Positions 37,522 to 49,535 of a DNA stretch of 64,000 nucleotides are shown here, in pieces. The position numbers and the translations under genes are program-made. The notes below the pieces were generated by a model. It was given only the letters and a program-made list of their open reading frames with translations. It had not been told where the DNA came from and made no database searches. The stretch is taken from positions 5,102,026-5,166,025 of the forward strand of contig OX442437.1 in NCBI GenBank assembly GCA_949361645.1. Direction: 5' to 3'. This DNA is from Spongilla lacustris. Taxonomy: Eukaryota; Porifera; Demospongiae; Spongillida; Spongillidae. Within the stretch, counting starts at the first letter, position 1, and each line of letters opens with the position of its first letter.

Positions 37522-38900
37522 GTGAGTTGTCATGGCAACAGGAACGTGTTGTTTGCCGACAATGTCAGTTATGATACATACTGCACAGACAAGACTTTGG
37601 CACGGTAGCTCTACTGGTCTGTGCAGAATACAAAGGGCAGAGTGGACACTTTAGATAGTTGATGGCTGAAACTGATTGTGTAGCAGCTGGCTGGACACTG
37701 GTTGAAATTGAAACTCTTTGGTGCAATGTACCCAATATGTGTAAATAATGACTGTAGTGATTCACTTGACATTTGGCAGTATGTTTTGTCACTTTTTTTT
37801 CTTCGTACCACCTTTCACCAGCACCTCAAAATGCTGGCAAACCTAACTGTGATCATGCAATTAAATTCAGTTATAATTTGCTCCTCGCTCACTTCACACT
37901 TTTCTTACGGTATGGGCTTTCCACTTGCAGGGCACGACCAAACTTTTAAATGGTATTAGCTTTTTTTGCCTCAAAGCTTTTAACACCCTCCCTTTAGCTT
38001 ACATGGTTTGCATAACGATTATGGGTGGATCTCGATATGATCATCGATACCAAAAGCTAGTTTTTAAGCTCCTTTTTGTAAAATATGTAGTTGTATATGC
38101 TTCTTTGACTTATTTGCCACCACCAACCTCCCACCGCACACTCTGCAATGTTTTGTAAGCTAACTGTTATGGAACTCCATCGCAAAAAGCATATATAAAA
38201 ACCAAGATGTGGATAATTATTCATAGATTTCAACCGCGATTTTATATGTCCTACATGTAGATGTCGCGTCTCGAGACATGACCCAGCTTAGATTGTTTTA
38301 CAATGCCCCTAGATTCTGTATTTTATCGTCACAACTCACCTGGAAGTTCGAGAGCCTCACAAATAGCCCACCAAAAGATGCACTCGTAACGAATTAAGGG
38401 GCACGTGATTACTAGAAGCGTTGCGCCGTATGTTGAAATGCTGTAAACATGTGAGCAGTTGATTTGGGTTTGTGCTTAGACTATTACTATGCTTGGAATT
38501 ATCAATAGAGAGGCGTAGTGAAACTGGGTTGTAGCTGAAACAGGCCTTGAATATGTTAGCCCGTTAATGAGCTATCAAAATCATTTTTACGTAGATGTGC
38601 AATTGGACATCTAAATGTCCGCTGTGAAACACCCGTGCCATAGGGGTGTACGGTTAAATATTGGAATAGCCCAATATATACTACGCCGAGAACGCATATT
38701 AATACGCCCTAACTGCATCGATTCAGTTTGGTCGATGAATACTAATAGCTAGTGTGGACGCACCCCCAATAATGCGCCTTATTATTTTTCGTTATCGAAT
38801 TGTGTATGAATACTTTACCTGCTACTAGAATTCTCACTGGTTCCCAGTCCTGGGTCATCCAATAATTTTTCTTCATTGACCGTCCAAATTTTTGGCGGTC
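37522..38900. other. Intergenic DNA
   Basis: AT-rich unique DNA. No exon, RNA gene or element that I can support. Confidence 0.5.
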
Positions 38901-38924
38901 CACGGTTGTTACCTCAATTAGGTA

Positions 38925-39532
38925 ATTTTCGTGGGGTTAAATTTTCGTGGTTTACGTGGTTTATTTTTTAACCGACGAATATTGGTTCTTGTCACGCCCA
39001 TAAACACGCGTGTACGCTATACGTAAATCTAAAACGCAGTATGGCCTTATTTCGCTACTTCAAGAGAAAACACCTACAAACTTCAAAACACATGGCACTT
39101 CCAGTCCCCCTTGTTCTAAATCAGCAGAGTAGCGTTTTGCACCAGTAACTGTACAGCGAATCATTCCTCCATGTCGGAGAAACAATGAGCAAGTGGACGA
39201 TATTTTTTTCGGTACATGACCAACTATTACTCATGATTTCAGAACCGCAATGGCATAAATATCGTGGGGAATGCCAGTTTCTCTTAGGCATTGAAGAGTT
39301 GTGCCAACTTCAGCTTCCCAGACGTCTTTGCATGTATTTATGGTAGCCTCGCACCATACATAATAACATTCACATTCGCATTTTTACCTGAGAACGCCCG
39401 CACAAGGGTAGGTGTGTCCATGGACGTGACGTCATTAAAATTTCGAGGTTAACTGAAACTACAAACTAATTATATATGGACAAACCAGGAAAATTTAACC
39501 GCAAGAAAATTACCCGCTATACGGTATTACTA
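38925..39532. mobile_element. MITE-like element with related inverted ends
   Basis: Left end GGTAATTTTCGTGGGGTTAA and, on the other strand, right end GGGTAATTTTCTTGCGGTTA plus AATTTTCCTGG are alignable inverted repeats; the right end extends to TACCGTATAGC. No open frame inside. Boundaries and target duplication not resolved. Confidence 0.6.
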
Positions 39533-39701
39533 AGTAGTTTCGCGCGAACTACTAGAATATTAATTTAATTTTCACTTCTCCAGACGCAACCGTATCACCC
39601 CTAGTTTGACGGTTGACGGGCGAACCGCGGCATCGCTGTCTGTAAGCCCTGACACCACACAATAAGAAATTGAACGCGCGACGGAGAAATTCGAAGTGTC
39701 G

Positions 39702-39816
39702 ATGTCGCAGTCGCACGCTGTGCTACTACTCATAGCGGCAGTGATACTTACTGTTGTGGTTGCAATTCTACGACAAAAGAGCTGGAAGGAGCCACATGTA
39801 CATCCGCATCCCGCCA
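39702..39816 (+). CDS. Signal-anchor first exon, probably of the glycosyltransferase
   Basis: ATG at 39702 opens 38 codons plus one base, ending at a GTAAGT donor. The peptide has a short polar start, then LLLIAAVILTVVVAIL, a clear single membrane segment, then RQKSW and a His/Pro linker: the design of a type II Golgi glycosyltransferase anchor. The exon ends in phase 1, and the glycosyltransferase exon at 63378 requires exactly one preceding base. No other exon with a matching role was found in between on this strand. Linking the two is inference; the intron would be 23.56 kb, far longer than any other here. Confidence 0.6.
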
Positions 39817-39819
39817 GTA

Positions 39820-40605
39820 AGTATAATACGTTTTTGTTCGGTCTGCATGCGTAAAATGATTTTAACAACCCGTAGATTGTTTAGTCTGGCGTAGCCGCAC
39901 CCTTGCGTATCCACACCCTTGCCGGCGTATCCACATAGGGTCTGGGGAAATGCCTATACACAACTTGTTCTAATGCACGGTTGTTCGGAGTTGGAAACTA
40001 GGTTGCGTATTAAGAACAATCGCAGTCGTTTTATCGTACCTTTTCAGAGGTCTATTTCTTACTGTATTAACAGTTTAACACTCTTATTAAAAACTAAATC
40101 ATGGCCAGAAATGGAGGACATGAGTGAATATGTAAGGTTGTGATAGAGATTTGAGAATTCTGATTTCACAAATAAATTTGTCACCTTTTTAAATGATTTA
40201 TCATGTTTCAGGACGAAATTATTAATTCAAGTCAATTAACTAAAATTAATTCTTTCAAATTGAATTCCAAATACATTCAGTATTCGCTAAAAATCGGTCT
40301 GATTATAATATATGTGTATCATGAAAAGAACATTAAGCATCCATTAACTAAATTCAAGACAAATTGATCAATTATAACTGAGCATAATTAATTAATTCAT
40401 AAACGTATGTCATTACGTGATACCGTGCGTCATATTGATGTGCCGTCTGCTCACGAGACTTCTATCACAGGCGAATTGGGAAGGGGGGGGGGGCACCGGT
40501 GAGGGTGTGGCAAGGGGTGGGGCAAAGTAGTAGATGGGGCCGCCCCGGGGAGGGTGCGGGTGGGGGTCTGGGGCGGAGCCCGAGAAGCCAACGCTTTTTG
40601 CGTAG

Positions 40606-40639
<34 letters not shown>

Positions 40640-40696
40640 CCAAAAAAAAAAAAAAAACTTAAAGTACGTAAAAGCTGAACTAAAAATGTAAGTACA
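39820..40696. other. Intron or intergenic DNA with GC-rich hairpin end
   Basis: Mostly AT-rich. 40480-40640 is GC-rich with poly-G, a GGGTCTGGGGCGGAGCCC hairpin (one member of the recurrent module) and a poly-C run of about 30. Confidence 0.6.
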
Positions 40697-40984
40697 GATC
40701 GAGGCACCGAATAGAAGTTAGCCTCACATTCCTCAGCCTCACATTCCAGCGGTTAGATCGTTATTTTGATAATGACCGGCCATTATCTAGTTATGAATAA
40801 AATTGAGGTTCTTTTTGCAGAAACCAACTAAAATAACATCTTTTTATTTTAAAAAGTAACAAATTCTAGACATAGCGATCCATCGAGCGTTTATGTTCAT
40901 GTATACCTCCGAATTGCAATTTGGATATCACACATTTTCTACCTTCATGTCTTACATATGCAAAATCACCACAACAACGCTGAC

Positions 40985-41960
40985 TATCTACATCCAGGAA
41001 GGGGTGTGGTTAAAACCAGTGGTACCCTGAAGTAGGGTAAGCACCCTTGTGTACCGCTGGTGTATAGCCTCACATGGATATGCACGTGGTTCATCACTAC
41101 AGCCATCACCACAAGATGGCTGCCTATCTTACTTCAGGAAGGGGTGTGGTCAAAACCAGTGGTACCCTGAAGTAGGGTAAACACATTTGTGTACTGCTGG
41201 TATATAGCCTCACATGGATATGCACGTGGTTCATCACTACAGCCATCACCACAAGATAGCTGCTTATCTAACTCCAGGAAGGGGTGTAGTCAAAACCAGT
41301 GGTACCCTGAAGTAGGGTAAGCCTCACATGGATATGCACGTGGTTCATCACTACAGCCATCACCACAAGATGGCTGCCTATCTTACTTCAGGAAGGGGTG
41401 TGGTCAAAACCAGTGGTACCCTGAAGTAGGGTAAACACATTTGTGTACTGCTGGTGTATAGCCTCACATGGATATGCACGTGGTTCATCACTACAGCCAT
41501 CACCACAATGTAGCTGCTTATCTGACTCCAGGAAGGGGTGTGGTCAAAACTAGTGGTACCCTGAAGTAGGGTAAGCAAGCACACCTGTGCACTGCTGGTG
41601 TATAGCCTCACATGGATATGCACGTGGTTCATCACTACAGCCATGCCAACACCTTAGTTTTAAGAAATAACCACAAGATAGCTGCCTATCTTACTTCAGG
41701 AAGGGGTGTGGTCAAAACTAGTGGTACCCTGAAGTAGAGTAAGCACCTTTACCTTACATGGCTATGAATGTTGTTCATCACTGCAGCTATACCCGCACCT
41801 TAGATTCTTTAATATCACCATGCACATGATGGCTGATTATTTTATGTCAGGAAGGGGTGTGGTCAAAACCAGTGGTACCCTGAAGTAGAGTAAGCACACC
41901 TGTGTACTGCTGGTGTATAGCCTCACATGGATATGCATATAGTTCATGACTACAGCCATC
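40985..41960. repeat. Left subterminal satellite array
   Basis: About seven monomers of 140-165 bp containing GTGGTACCCTGAAGTAGGGT and TAGCCTCACATGGATATGCA. This is the reverse complement of the array at 45604-47392. Monomers are more diverged here, and some carry extra AT-rich inserts. Confidence 0.93.
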
Positions 41961-42761
41961 TCCTCACCTTGGCTATAATGGTTGTTTTACATGGTATTGA
42001 TACACGTAAGCATTGTAACAATGAAGTGATTGAATTGTTTCTTGGAACTGTAATGCGAAGTTACACAATATGTGACTGCAAAACGTTTGGATTTGCATTG
42101 TGAAAATGGAGTACTTCCTGTGATATAAGACAGCAGCACAGATGGCATATAATATACAGTTATACAGTTAATGGGGTAACTTGTGTCCGAGAAAACATTC
42201 AACAGCTTGCTGATGATCCACTGCATATTTCTTCATCATGAGAGTAGTGATAATCTGCATGACGGTGTGGTTATTGAGGGGAAATACATGTAGAATTTAT
42301 TTACCTCAGGCCAAACAATAAATTTATTTATAAGTGTAGTGCATATAATGCCTGTTGATTTAACATCACTTTCCAGCTCTTGCAGGTAACGAAATATCTC
42401 AAAAACCTGTAGTATAGATATAATGTTTAAATGCCTACAGGTATAAAAATGGGTTGAGGTACCATATCATAGCAGTGATGTAAGGCCAGCCTCAATCCGT
42501 CTTGGTGATTTTTTCCACAATTTTGATTTTCTAGTGATAGTCTGGTTAACTGCTTTCCTTCTAAAATGTTCCTTATCATGGGCTGAAATGCATTCACAGG
42601 GTATGACCTAAACTACCAAATCATGATCATGAAATGCTTATTACTTCCATAGCTTTCACTTCTCTTCTTATAAATTCTCTTGAAAAAGGACACTTATTAT
42701 CTCTAAAAGAAATTGTTTGACCAATGTTACAACTTAACATCTAAATTGATCATGCCTTAAC

Positions 42762-45700
42762 TCACGTGTACAAGCATCTACTAAGAGAAGGAAAATGTCT
42801 AATGTAATGGTCTTTCCCCCATTGTAGGCCACATATGTCATCTGGATCTGGTTGATTCTTATAATCCGGAATTAGAAATTGTGATTCAGTCTGGTTCTGT
42901 ACATCGTTGGTTGGGCTGCTGGTTTCAGATATAATACTACTACTGCTACTGATATCAATGTGTTCACTATCACTAGTACTGTGGTCATTGCTCTCGGACT
43001 CATCACTATATGCAGAATTTTGGTCTTGTTTTCTGACATCATTTTGGTAGCTGTCCATGCTGTTGCTGGACTGATACATTACCATGTCTGATATACACAA
43101 TATTATATGAATCATGGAAGCACATACCTTCTCATCTGCACCACCTTGCAAAGGGTATAGACTGCCTTTAGATAGTTCATACACCATTTGTAACCTAAAC
43201 TTGGTTACTGATTCCTTTGATTCAGAATTACATATCTTATACTGTTATCATAGCATATGCATGAAACTTTACCCGTGTATGAAAACAAGGTAACCCCTCT
43301 GCCAGTTGCCGTGCTGCCTATGTGGTATATGCATGTTTAAACCAAAATTGATTTATACATGTATATATGCACTTACAAAACACACAAATGCTCCACAATC
43401 ATTTGCATTTTTCTGAGTTGGGGCATCATTCTAGCAAAGGCAGTAATCCATATCAGGTGTAGTGTTAAATTGTATGTACACATTTACTGAATCATGATAT
43501 TTCCATTCACAAGATGAAATTTGTTGACTGGATTGATTGTAGCTTTTGCTACACAGATACGTGTTAATGGTGTATCCATGCACAACATATACTATCTTGC
43601 CATATCCAGTTCACTTCATCTACATTGGAGAAGTGCAAAGAGTCAATGCAGAGTATGAATATTAATTTAGGATAAACAACCTGTATATTACAATAATAAC
43701 ATTTGAAAAAACTCATTGTGTGACAACTAACCACTAAACTCCAATGTTTTGGTTTGTGTACTGGAAAAAGCATGATTTCCTGCTCAAAAATATTGCATCC
43801 CTTTTTAAAAATAAATTGCTTTACATTATATAATCATACCACTGATACAGTTTGTACAATGATACCTTGGTGTAATGTTTGATGCTCTGATATCCTCTAC
43901 TGAGAAAAGTTGGAAGAAAAGTAGGATCAAAGGAGATCACCTTTTGTATATCCTAAATGTCATAAATAAAAGATCATACAAATAACCGGCACAACTACGG
44001 ACGGAATTACTGTTACTGTGGAAGTTTTCAAAAGCTCCATATGTGCTGCAATGATCTGGAAAAAAAAAAGGATTAATGATTAGTAAGTATATATATTTCG
44101 TACTGTTGAATTAATCCATGAATCAGAAACTAGAAGGCTTAAATCACTTCTGTCTAACTGAAATCCTGAGTGTGGATCAGGAATACTCTGGCTGAGCTAT
44201 GATATAAGCATAGAAATTATATCAGTACCACAATAAACAGTTGGCATTTATTTACCTTTGACTGTTCGTGCAGTGGCAAGCCTTTGTATTTTTGCATGTA
44301 ACATATAGTTTTCAATTTCAAAAATACAAACATATCGATTATGTTTACAAATTTGTGACTGGGAGTCATGAATTCTTCAATTGATGTGGCATTATTCAGA
44401 AGTGGCTAATGACATTATGCAGCAGTATGAATGTATTAATATACATATCCCTTATACTTACAAAAACTTCATTGGTGATGTATATACTGCAAGACAAACA
44501 TTTTCCTACATTGTTGCATGGATTATGCAAGCCATTTTAAATATGAAACAAAATTTATACCTTTATTTCATTGGATGAAGTGAATTGCGTTGATAAAACT
44601 TCGAATACCTTTGAATCATTGTAATGAATCCACTTGTTATGGCTCTGTACATAACAGGTATCTGCAACACAATTGTATAAAACATAACATTCGAACAAGT
44701 ACAAACGTATTACAGTGACCTTGATAGGAGTCATCGCCATGATGTACCTATATATACATGATGTACCTAAATACACATGAGTGTGTGCATACCACGACTG
44801 CGCTAAGTTGGTATTCAGTGTTTCCTTGCTGACTCTTATGCGATAGTGAAATTTTACACTTAATTAAAATGGTGTTAGGATACAAATAATAAAACACCTT
44901 GGAATTGTAATTCTGCTCTTAATTTTTCGTGCAAGGCCATCATCTGACACCCTGTCACAATGTATAATCAGAATCGAGGGTGTCTGACTGAACTTCAGAA
45001 CTTCAGTTTTTTGCACAATCAGTCGATTCAGACACACTCTGCAGAAACTGCAAATGACACTGCTCTATATTCTGTGTGTATTAAAACACCTGCTTACACT
45101 TTAGACAACTGCATGTGATATGGTGTTGTTTTTGCATCAAGGAAGCTCATCAGCAGATGATATATGCTTCTTTCTTCACAACTCTCCCTAACTCCACATG
45201 TAAGTAATGTCCATGATTCCGTTTCATTTACATTCCTTTACAAAAGAGTGTAACCATACGGTAAAATGCACAAACTTGAACTTATTATCACCTATAAAAA
45301 TACTAATAAAAATAATAAAACACTTCTGAATGGATGTATGACGCTTAGCACATGTGGCAGCTGTAAAAAGATGAAATGTAAATGCATCATGGTTAAAAAA
45401 CCACAGCACTGCACTTCATGTAACATAACAACAACAATTCACTGAGTTCATTGAATGTACATGGTTGTATTCATAATATATATAATTACATAAATAAATA
45501 ACTGAGTTCATTTACAATCTGCAAGAATGCCATCATAACCTAGAACGAACGGATGGATTTAATGACACACAACATGCATAGCTAAGTGAGCAGTACACAT
45601 GTATGCTTACCCTACTTCAGGGTACCACTGGTTTTGACCACACCCCTTCCTGGAGTTAGATAGGCAGCCATCTTGTGGTGATGGCTGTAGTGATGAACCA

Positions 45701-47590
45701 CGTGCATATCCATGTGAGGCTATACACTTGCAGTACACAGGTGTGCTTATCCTACTTCAGGGTACCACTGGTTTTGACCACACCCCATCCTGGAGTTAGA
45801 TAGGCAGCCATCTTGTGGTGATGGCTGTAGTGATGAACCACGTGCATATCCATGTGAGGCTATACACCAGCATTACACAAGTGTGTTTACCCTACTTCAG
45901 GGTACCACTGGTTTTGACCACACCCCTTCCTGGAGTTAGATAGGCAGCCATCTTGTGGTGATTTTTAAAATCTTAGGTGTCGGCATGGCTGTAGTGATGA
46001 ACCACGTGCATATCCATGTGAGGCTATACACCAGCAGTACACAAGTGTGCCTACCCTACTTCAGGGTACCACTGGTTTTGACCACACCCCATCCTGGAGT
46101 TAGATAGGCAGCCATCTTGTGGTGATGGCTGTAGTGATGAACCACGTGCATATCCATGTGAGGCTATACACCAGCAGTACACAAGTGTGTTTACCCTACT
46201 TCAGGGTACCACTGGTTTTGACCACACCCCATCCTGGAGTTAGATAGGCAGCCATCTTGTGGTGATGGCTGTAGTGATGAACCACGTGCATATCCATGTG
46301 AGGCTATATACCAGCAGTACACAGGTGTGCTTACCCTACTTCAGGGTACCACTGGTTTTGACCACACCCCTTCCTGGAGTTAGATAGGCAGCCATCTTGT
46401 GGTGATTTTTAAAATCTTAGGTGTCGGTATGGCTGTAGTGATGAACCACGTGCATATCCATGTGTGGCTATACACCAGCAATGCACAGGTGTGCTTACCC
46501 TACTTCAGGGTACCACTGGTTTTGACCACACCCCTTCCTGGAGTTAGATAGGCAGCCATCTTGTGGTGATGGCTGTAGTGATGAACCACGTGCATATCCA
46601 TGTGAGGCTATACACCAGCAGTACACAGGTGTGCTTACCCTACTTCAGGGTACCACTGGTTTTGACCACACCCCTTCCTGGAGTTAGATAGGCAGCCATC
46701 TTGTGGTGAGTTTTAAAATCTTAGGTGTCGGTATGGCTGTAGTGATGAACCACGTGCATATCCATGTGAGGCTATACACCAGCAGTGCACAGGTGTGCTT
46801 ACCCTACTTCAGGGTACCACTGGTTTTGACCACACCCCTTCCTGGAGTTAGATAGGCAGCCATCTTGTGGTGATGGCTGTAGTGATGAACCACGTGCATA
46901 TCCATGTGAGGCTATACACCAGCAGTACACAGATGTGCTTACCCTACTTCAGGGTACCACTGGTTTTGACCACACCCCTTCCTGGAGTTAGATAGGCAGC
47001 CATCTTGTGGTGATTTTTAAAATCTTAGGTGTCGGTATAGCTGTAGTGATGAACCACATGCATATCCATGTGAGGCTATACACCAGCAGTGCACAGGTGT
47101 GCTTACCCTACTTCAGGGTACCACTGGTTTTGACCACACCCCTTCCTGGAGTTAGATAGGCAGCCATCTTGTGGTGATGGCTGTAGTGATGAACAACGTG
47201 CATATCCACGTGAGGCTATACACCAGCAGTACACAAGGGTGCTTGCCCTACTTCAGGGTACCGCTGGTTTTGACCACACCCCTTCCTGGTGTAAGATAGG
47301 CAGCCATCTTATCGTGTCGACGTGATGGCTATAGTGACGGACAAAATGCATATCCATGTGAGGCTATGCACCAGCAGTACACAGGTGTGCTTACCTTATC
47401 ATGTGTATCACTGTAGTTGGTTGCACCAGACCACTTCGTACCGGTCCACTTCGTCGAATTATAGCGTACCCGGTAGTATAGACTAAGCGTAGGGTTATTC
47501 AGCTCATGTAATTGTCGCGTACATCCAGTAGATGGCACTCCAAATCGAATGGGAAAAGGGCCAAGTCCTTCTTTGAAGGTTTTTGTCGAT
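42762..47590 (-). CDS. USP-Ulp1 fusion isopeptidase of the transposon
   Basis: Minus-strand exons in order: ~47590-47395 (5' end open), 45539-45516, 45360-45324, 45291-~45242, ~45187-45098, 45047-44898, 44832-44793, 44747-44714, 44661-44561, 44505-44462 (USP part), then 44358-44256, 44157-44104, 44055-43987, 43952-43866, 43800-43732, 43680-43624, 43548-43488, 43430-43377, 43317-43273, 43214-43128 and a tail ending 42762 (Ulp1 part). USP signs: IYHLLMSFLD, TPSILIIHCDR, HHGDDSYQGHYTCYVQ with the catalytic His, KWIHYNDSKV. Ulp1 signs: DSWINSTIIAAHMELL, FLSRGYQSIKHYTK, PVHKPKHWSLV (His), IDSLHF (Asp), PTQKNANDCGAFVCF (Gln and Cys). The tail is Ser/Asp-rich. All phases agree across the USP-to-Ulp1 junction. 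Unresolved: start codon, the USP Cys box, one join near 43600, and the tail acceptor. It should cleave ubiquitin-like or SUMO-like conjugates. Confidence 0.85.
45604..47392. repeat. Right subterminal satellite array
   Basis: About twelve monomers, alternating irregularly between ~140 bp and ~163 bp forms; the longer form has an extra TTTTTAAAATCTTAGGTGTC block. Each contains CCCTACTTCAGGGTACCACT with the short palindrome ACCCT-ACTTC-AGGGT. The array forms most of the first intron of the USP-Ulp1 gene. Confidence 0.95.
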
Positions 47591-47731
47591 CACAGCTCCT
47601 TGCGCTATCTTGGTAATGTAGGCTATATTATAGTGTATACCGCGCGCGCCGGTTATCGGCATGCTATTGATCTAACCGCTGGAATGTGAGGCTGAGGAAT
47701 GTGAGGCTAACTTCTATTCGGTGATCGAGGC

Positions 47732-48930
47732 TGGGGTGCGACAGATCAAGAGCTCAGCCGCTATATGTTCAATGCGCCGATGCATCGCCGTTGATAGCAC
47801 ATGTACTGAACTCACCGTTTATTTGTTTAGAAAATACTAGGTACCAGTAGGCTGTTTTTTATATGGTCACATATGCGTTAATTGTTTTATTTGCCTCCAC
47901 AGAAATATATGGGTTTATGCTCGGTTTTTGGTACTTTTCGATACGTTACACATGCTCTCGGGAGGGAAAACTGAATAACAAACGCTAAACGGCCGGCTAA
48001 TGTAACCAGAGATTGCCCGTACTTCTATTGTAAGAGCCAAATGCTATTACCATAATTAGGTCAAGCGATAAATCATATTCATACTTGGCCCTGACCATGT
48101 ACACCGGTATCATTACATGTACGTACGTAGACGTTCATGCATGTAGGCCATTTCTGCCGTATAGCTACGCTGTGCCTGCATATGTTCGCGTACACAACCA
48201 TGCATATACAGCAAATGTGTAATATATGATGCGTTGAAAATAGGAAGTCCATAGCAGTTGTGATTACAAGGAGATGTCCATTTATGATTTCTAAAATATA
48301 CAAAACTAATTTAGGAAAGCGTCATATCATGCCCACATACGAACAGCTACATGTAAAAAAAAACCCCTGAAATAACTCGAGCTTGTGTATGGTTGCTATA
48401 CATCATGAACTAGCTGAGATGCACAAAAGTACAGTGGTTAAGCCATGATTATCTGTTGGAATGCACCATTTTATCACGTTCATAGGCCAGTGGATGTTTG
48501 AAGGCAAACATTATGAACTCCTGCAGGCAACATCATGCAGAGCTCATTCAAAAACATGCATCTGTATACAGGAGTAACAAGAGAGACAATAGAGATAGGT
48601 CAAAAGTGCAGACAACCTATAGACCTTATTCACAGCATGGTCTAGCCAGAGAATCAATTCCTGAACTGCTTTCACATTGATCAGCTGAATTAAGTCAGGA
48701 TGAGGTGGATACATGCATGTGGTACACGTGAAGTCCACTACATGATCCATTTTATCACACCCATTTAAAGTTCATAGGCCCGTGTATGTTTGAAGGCAAG
48801 CATTATGAACTCTTGCAGGCAACATCATGCAGAGCTCATTCAAAACATTGCAGCTCATATAGTAAACAACATTGCAGTATATACATGTACTGACGTGTAT
48901 TCATGGTAACTACATTGGGCATGAGTCTGG
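47732..48930. other. Unique DNA between transposons
   Basis: No exon recognised. A direct repeat of about 80 bases occurs at 48485-48560 and 48770-48850 (both contain TGAAGGCAA, TGCAGGCAACATCATGCAGA). Confidence 0.55.
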
Positions 48931-48938
48931 ATCATCAC

Positions 48939-49288
48939 CAGTGGCGTAGCAAGGGGGGGGCAAGGGGGGCGGTCGCCCCGGGCGCCGAGTTGAGAGGGGC
49001 GCTAAAATCGTGGGGAAAATTTTTTTTTTATAGGTCAAACAAAAATTTTAAAAGTAGGTCTAAGGTCAGGCTCAGCATAATTTCTTTGATAATCGTACGG
49101 TACCGGTTGTATTCAGGCTCACTCAAGGAAAAATTATATAGCGATCATAGGACGACTATCGTTTGGATCGGTGTCTCTTGGCCTGAAATAGTTCGAAGAG
49201 GCAGGTAAACAGAAAATAAGTTAATTAACCCCAACTGATTAACCCGCTAGTCTCGCTTAAAAAACTTTGTTGTCCAAACGCAAGGGGG

Positions 49289-49322
<34 letters not shown>

Positions 49323-49349
49323 CTCGTATGTTCGGCCAAACGCAAGAGG

Positions 49350-49381
<32 letters not shown>

Positions 49382-49429
49382 ATTAGTGCATTTTGCCCCC
49401 GGGCGCCCAACACCCTCGCTACGCCACTG
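48939..49429. mobile_element. hAT-type MITE, 491 bp
   Basis: Ends CAGTGGCGTAGC and GCTACGCCACTG, flanked by the 8-bp duplication ATCATCAC (48931-48938, 49430-49437). Both the end motif and the duplication length fit hAT elements. The centre contains a poly-C tract (~49290-49320) and a poly-G tract (~49353-49376) that could pair. No transposase. Confidence 0.93.
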
Positions 49430-49535
49430 ATCATCACACAGCTACATGCCTAGCTTATATAGCACTGAACAACAAAGTCAGTTCATTGCATATCACTCTC
49501 TACTATCTATGGATATATTCAGTGTGCTTAGGTAC

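Larger units (their letters stand above)
40706..47722. mobile_element. 7.0-kb Mutator-like DNA transposon encoding a USP-Ulp1 protease
   Basis: Left end 40706-40759 and right end 47669-47722 are perfect 54-bp inverted repeats beginning ACCGAATAGAAGTTAGCC. Immediately outside both is the same nonamer GATCGAGGC (40697-40705 and 47723-47731), a 9-bp target duplication as made by Mutator-like elements. Each repeat contains AGCCTCACATTCC twice. Inside the ends are oppositely oriented arrays of one satellite (40985-41960 and 45604-47392). The interior encodes one minus-strand gene, a USP-Ulp1 protease. Ulp1-type proteases are known cargo of some plant Mutator elements, and subterminal repeats are known in several superfamilies; I recognise no transposase, so it is either non-autonomous or uses an unrecognised one. 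Identity of the two ends implies recent movement. Confidence 0.92.

Noticed and set aside
44256..44358. Alternative frame for this USP-Ulp1 exon (Arg/Thr-rich ending)
   Set aside because: Open across two exons, but it runs into a stop in the next exon and has no family similarity; the other frame continues through every downstream exon with Ulp1 motifs.
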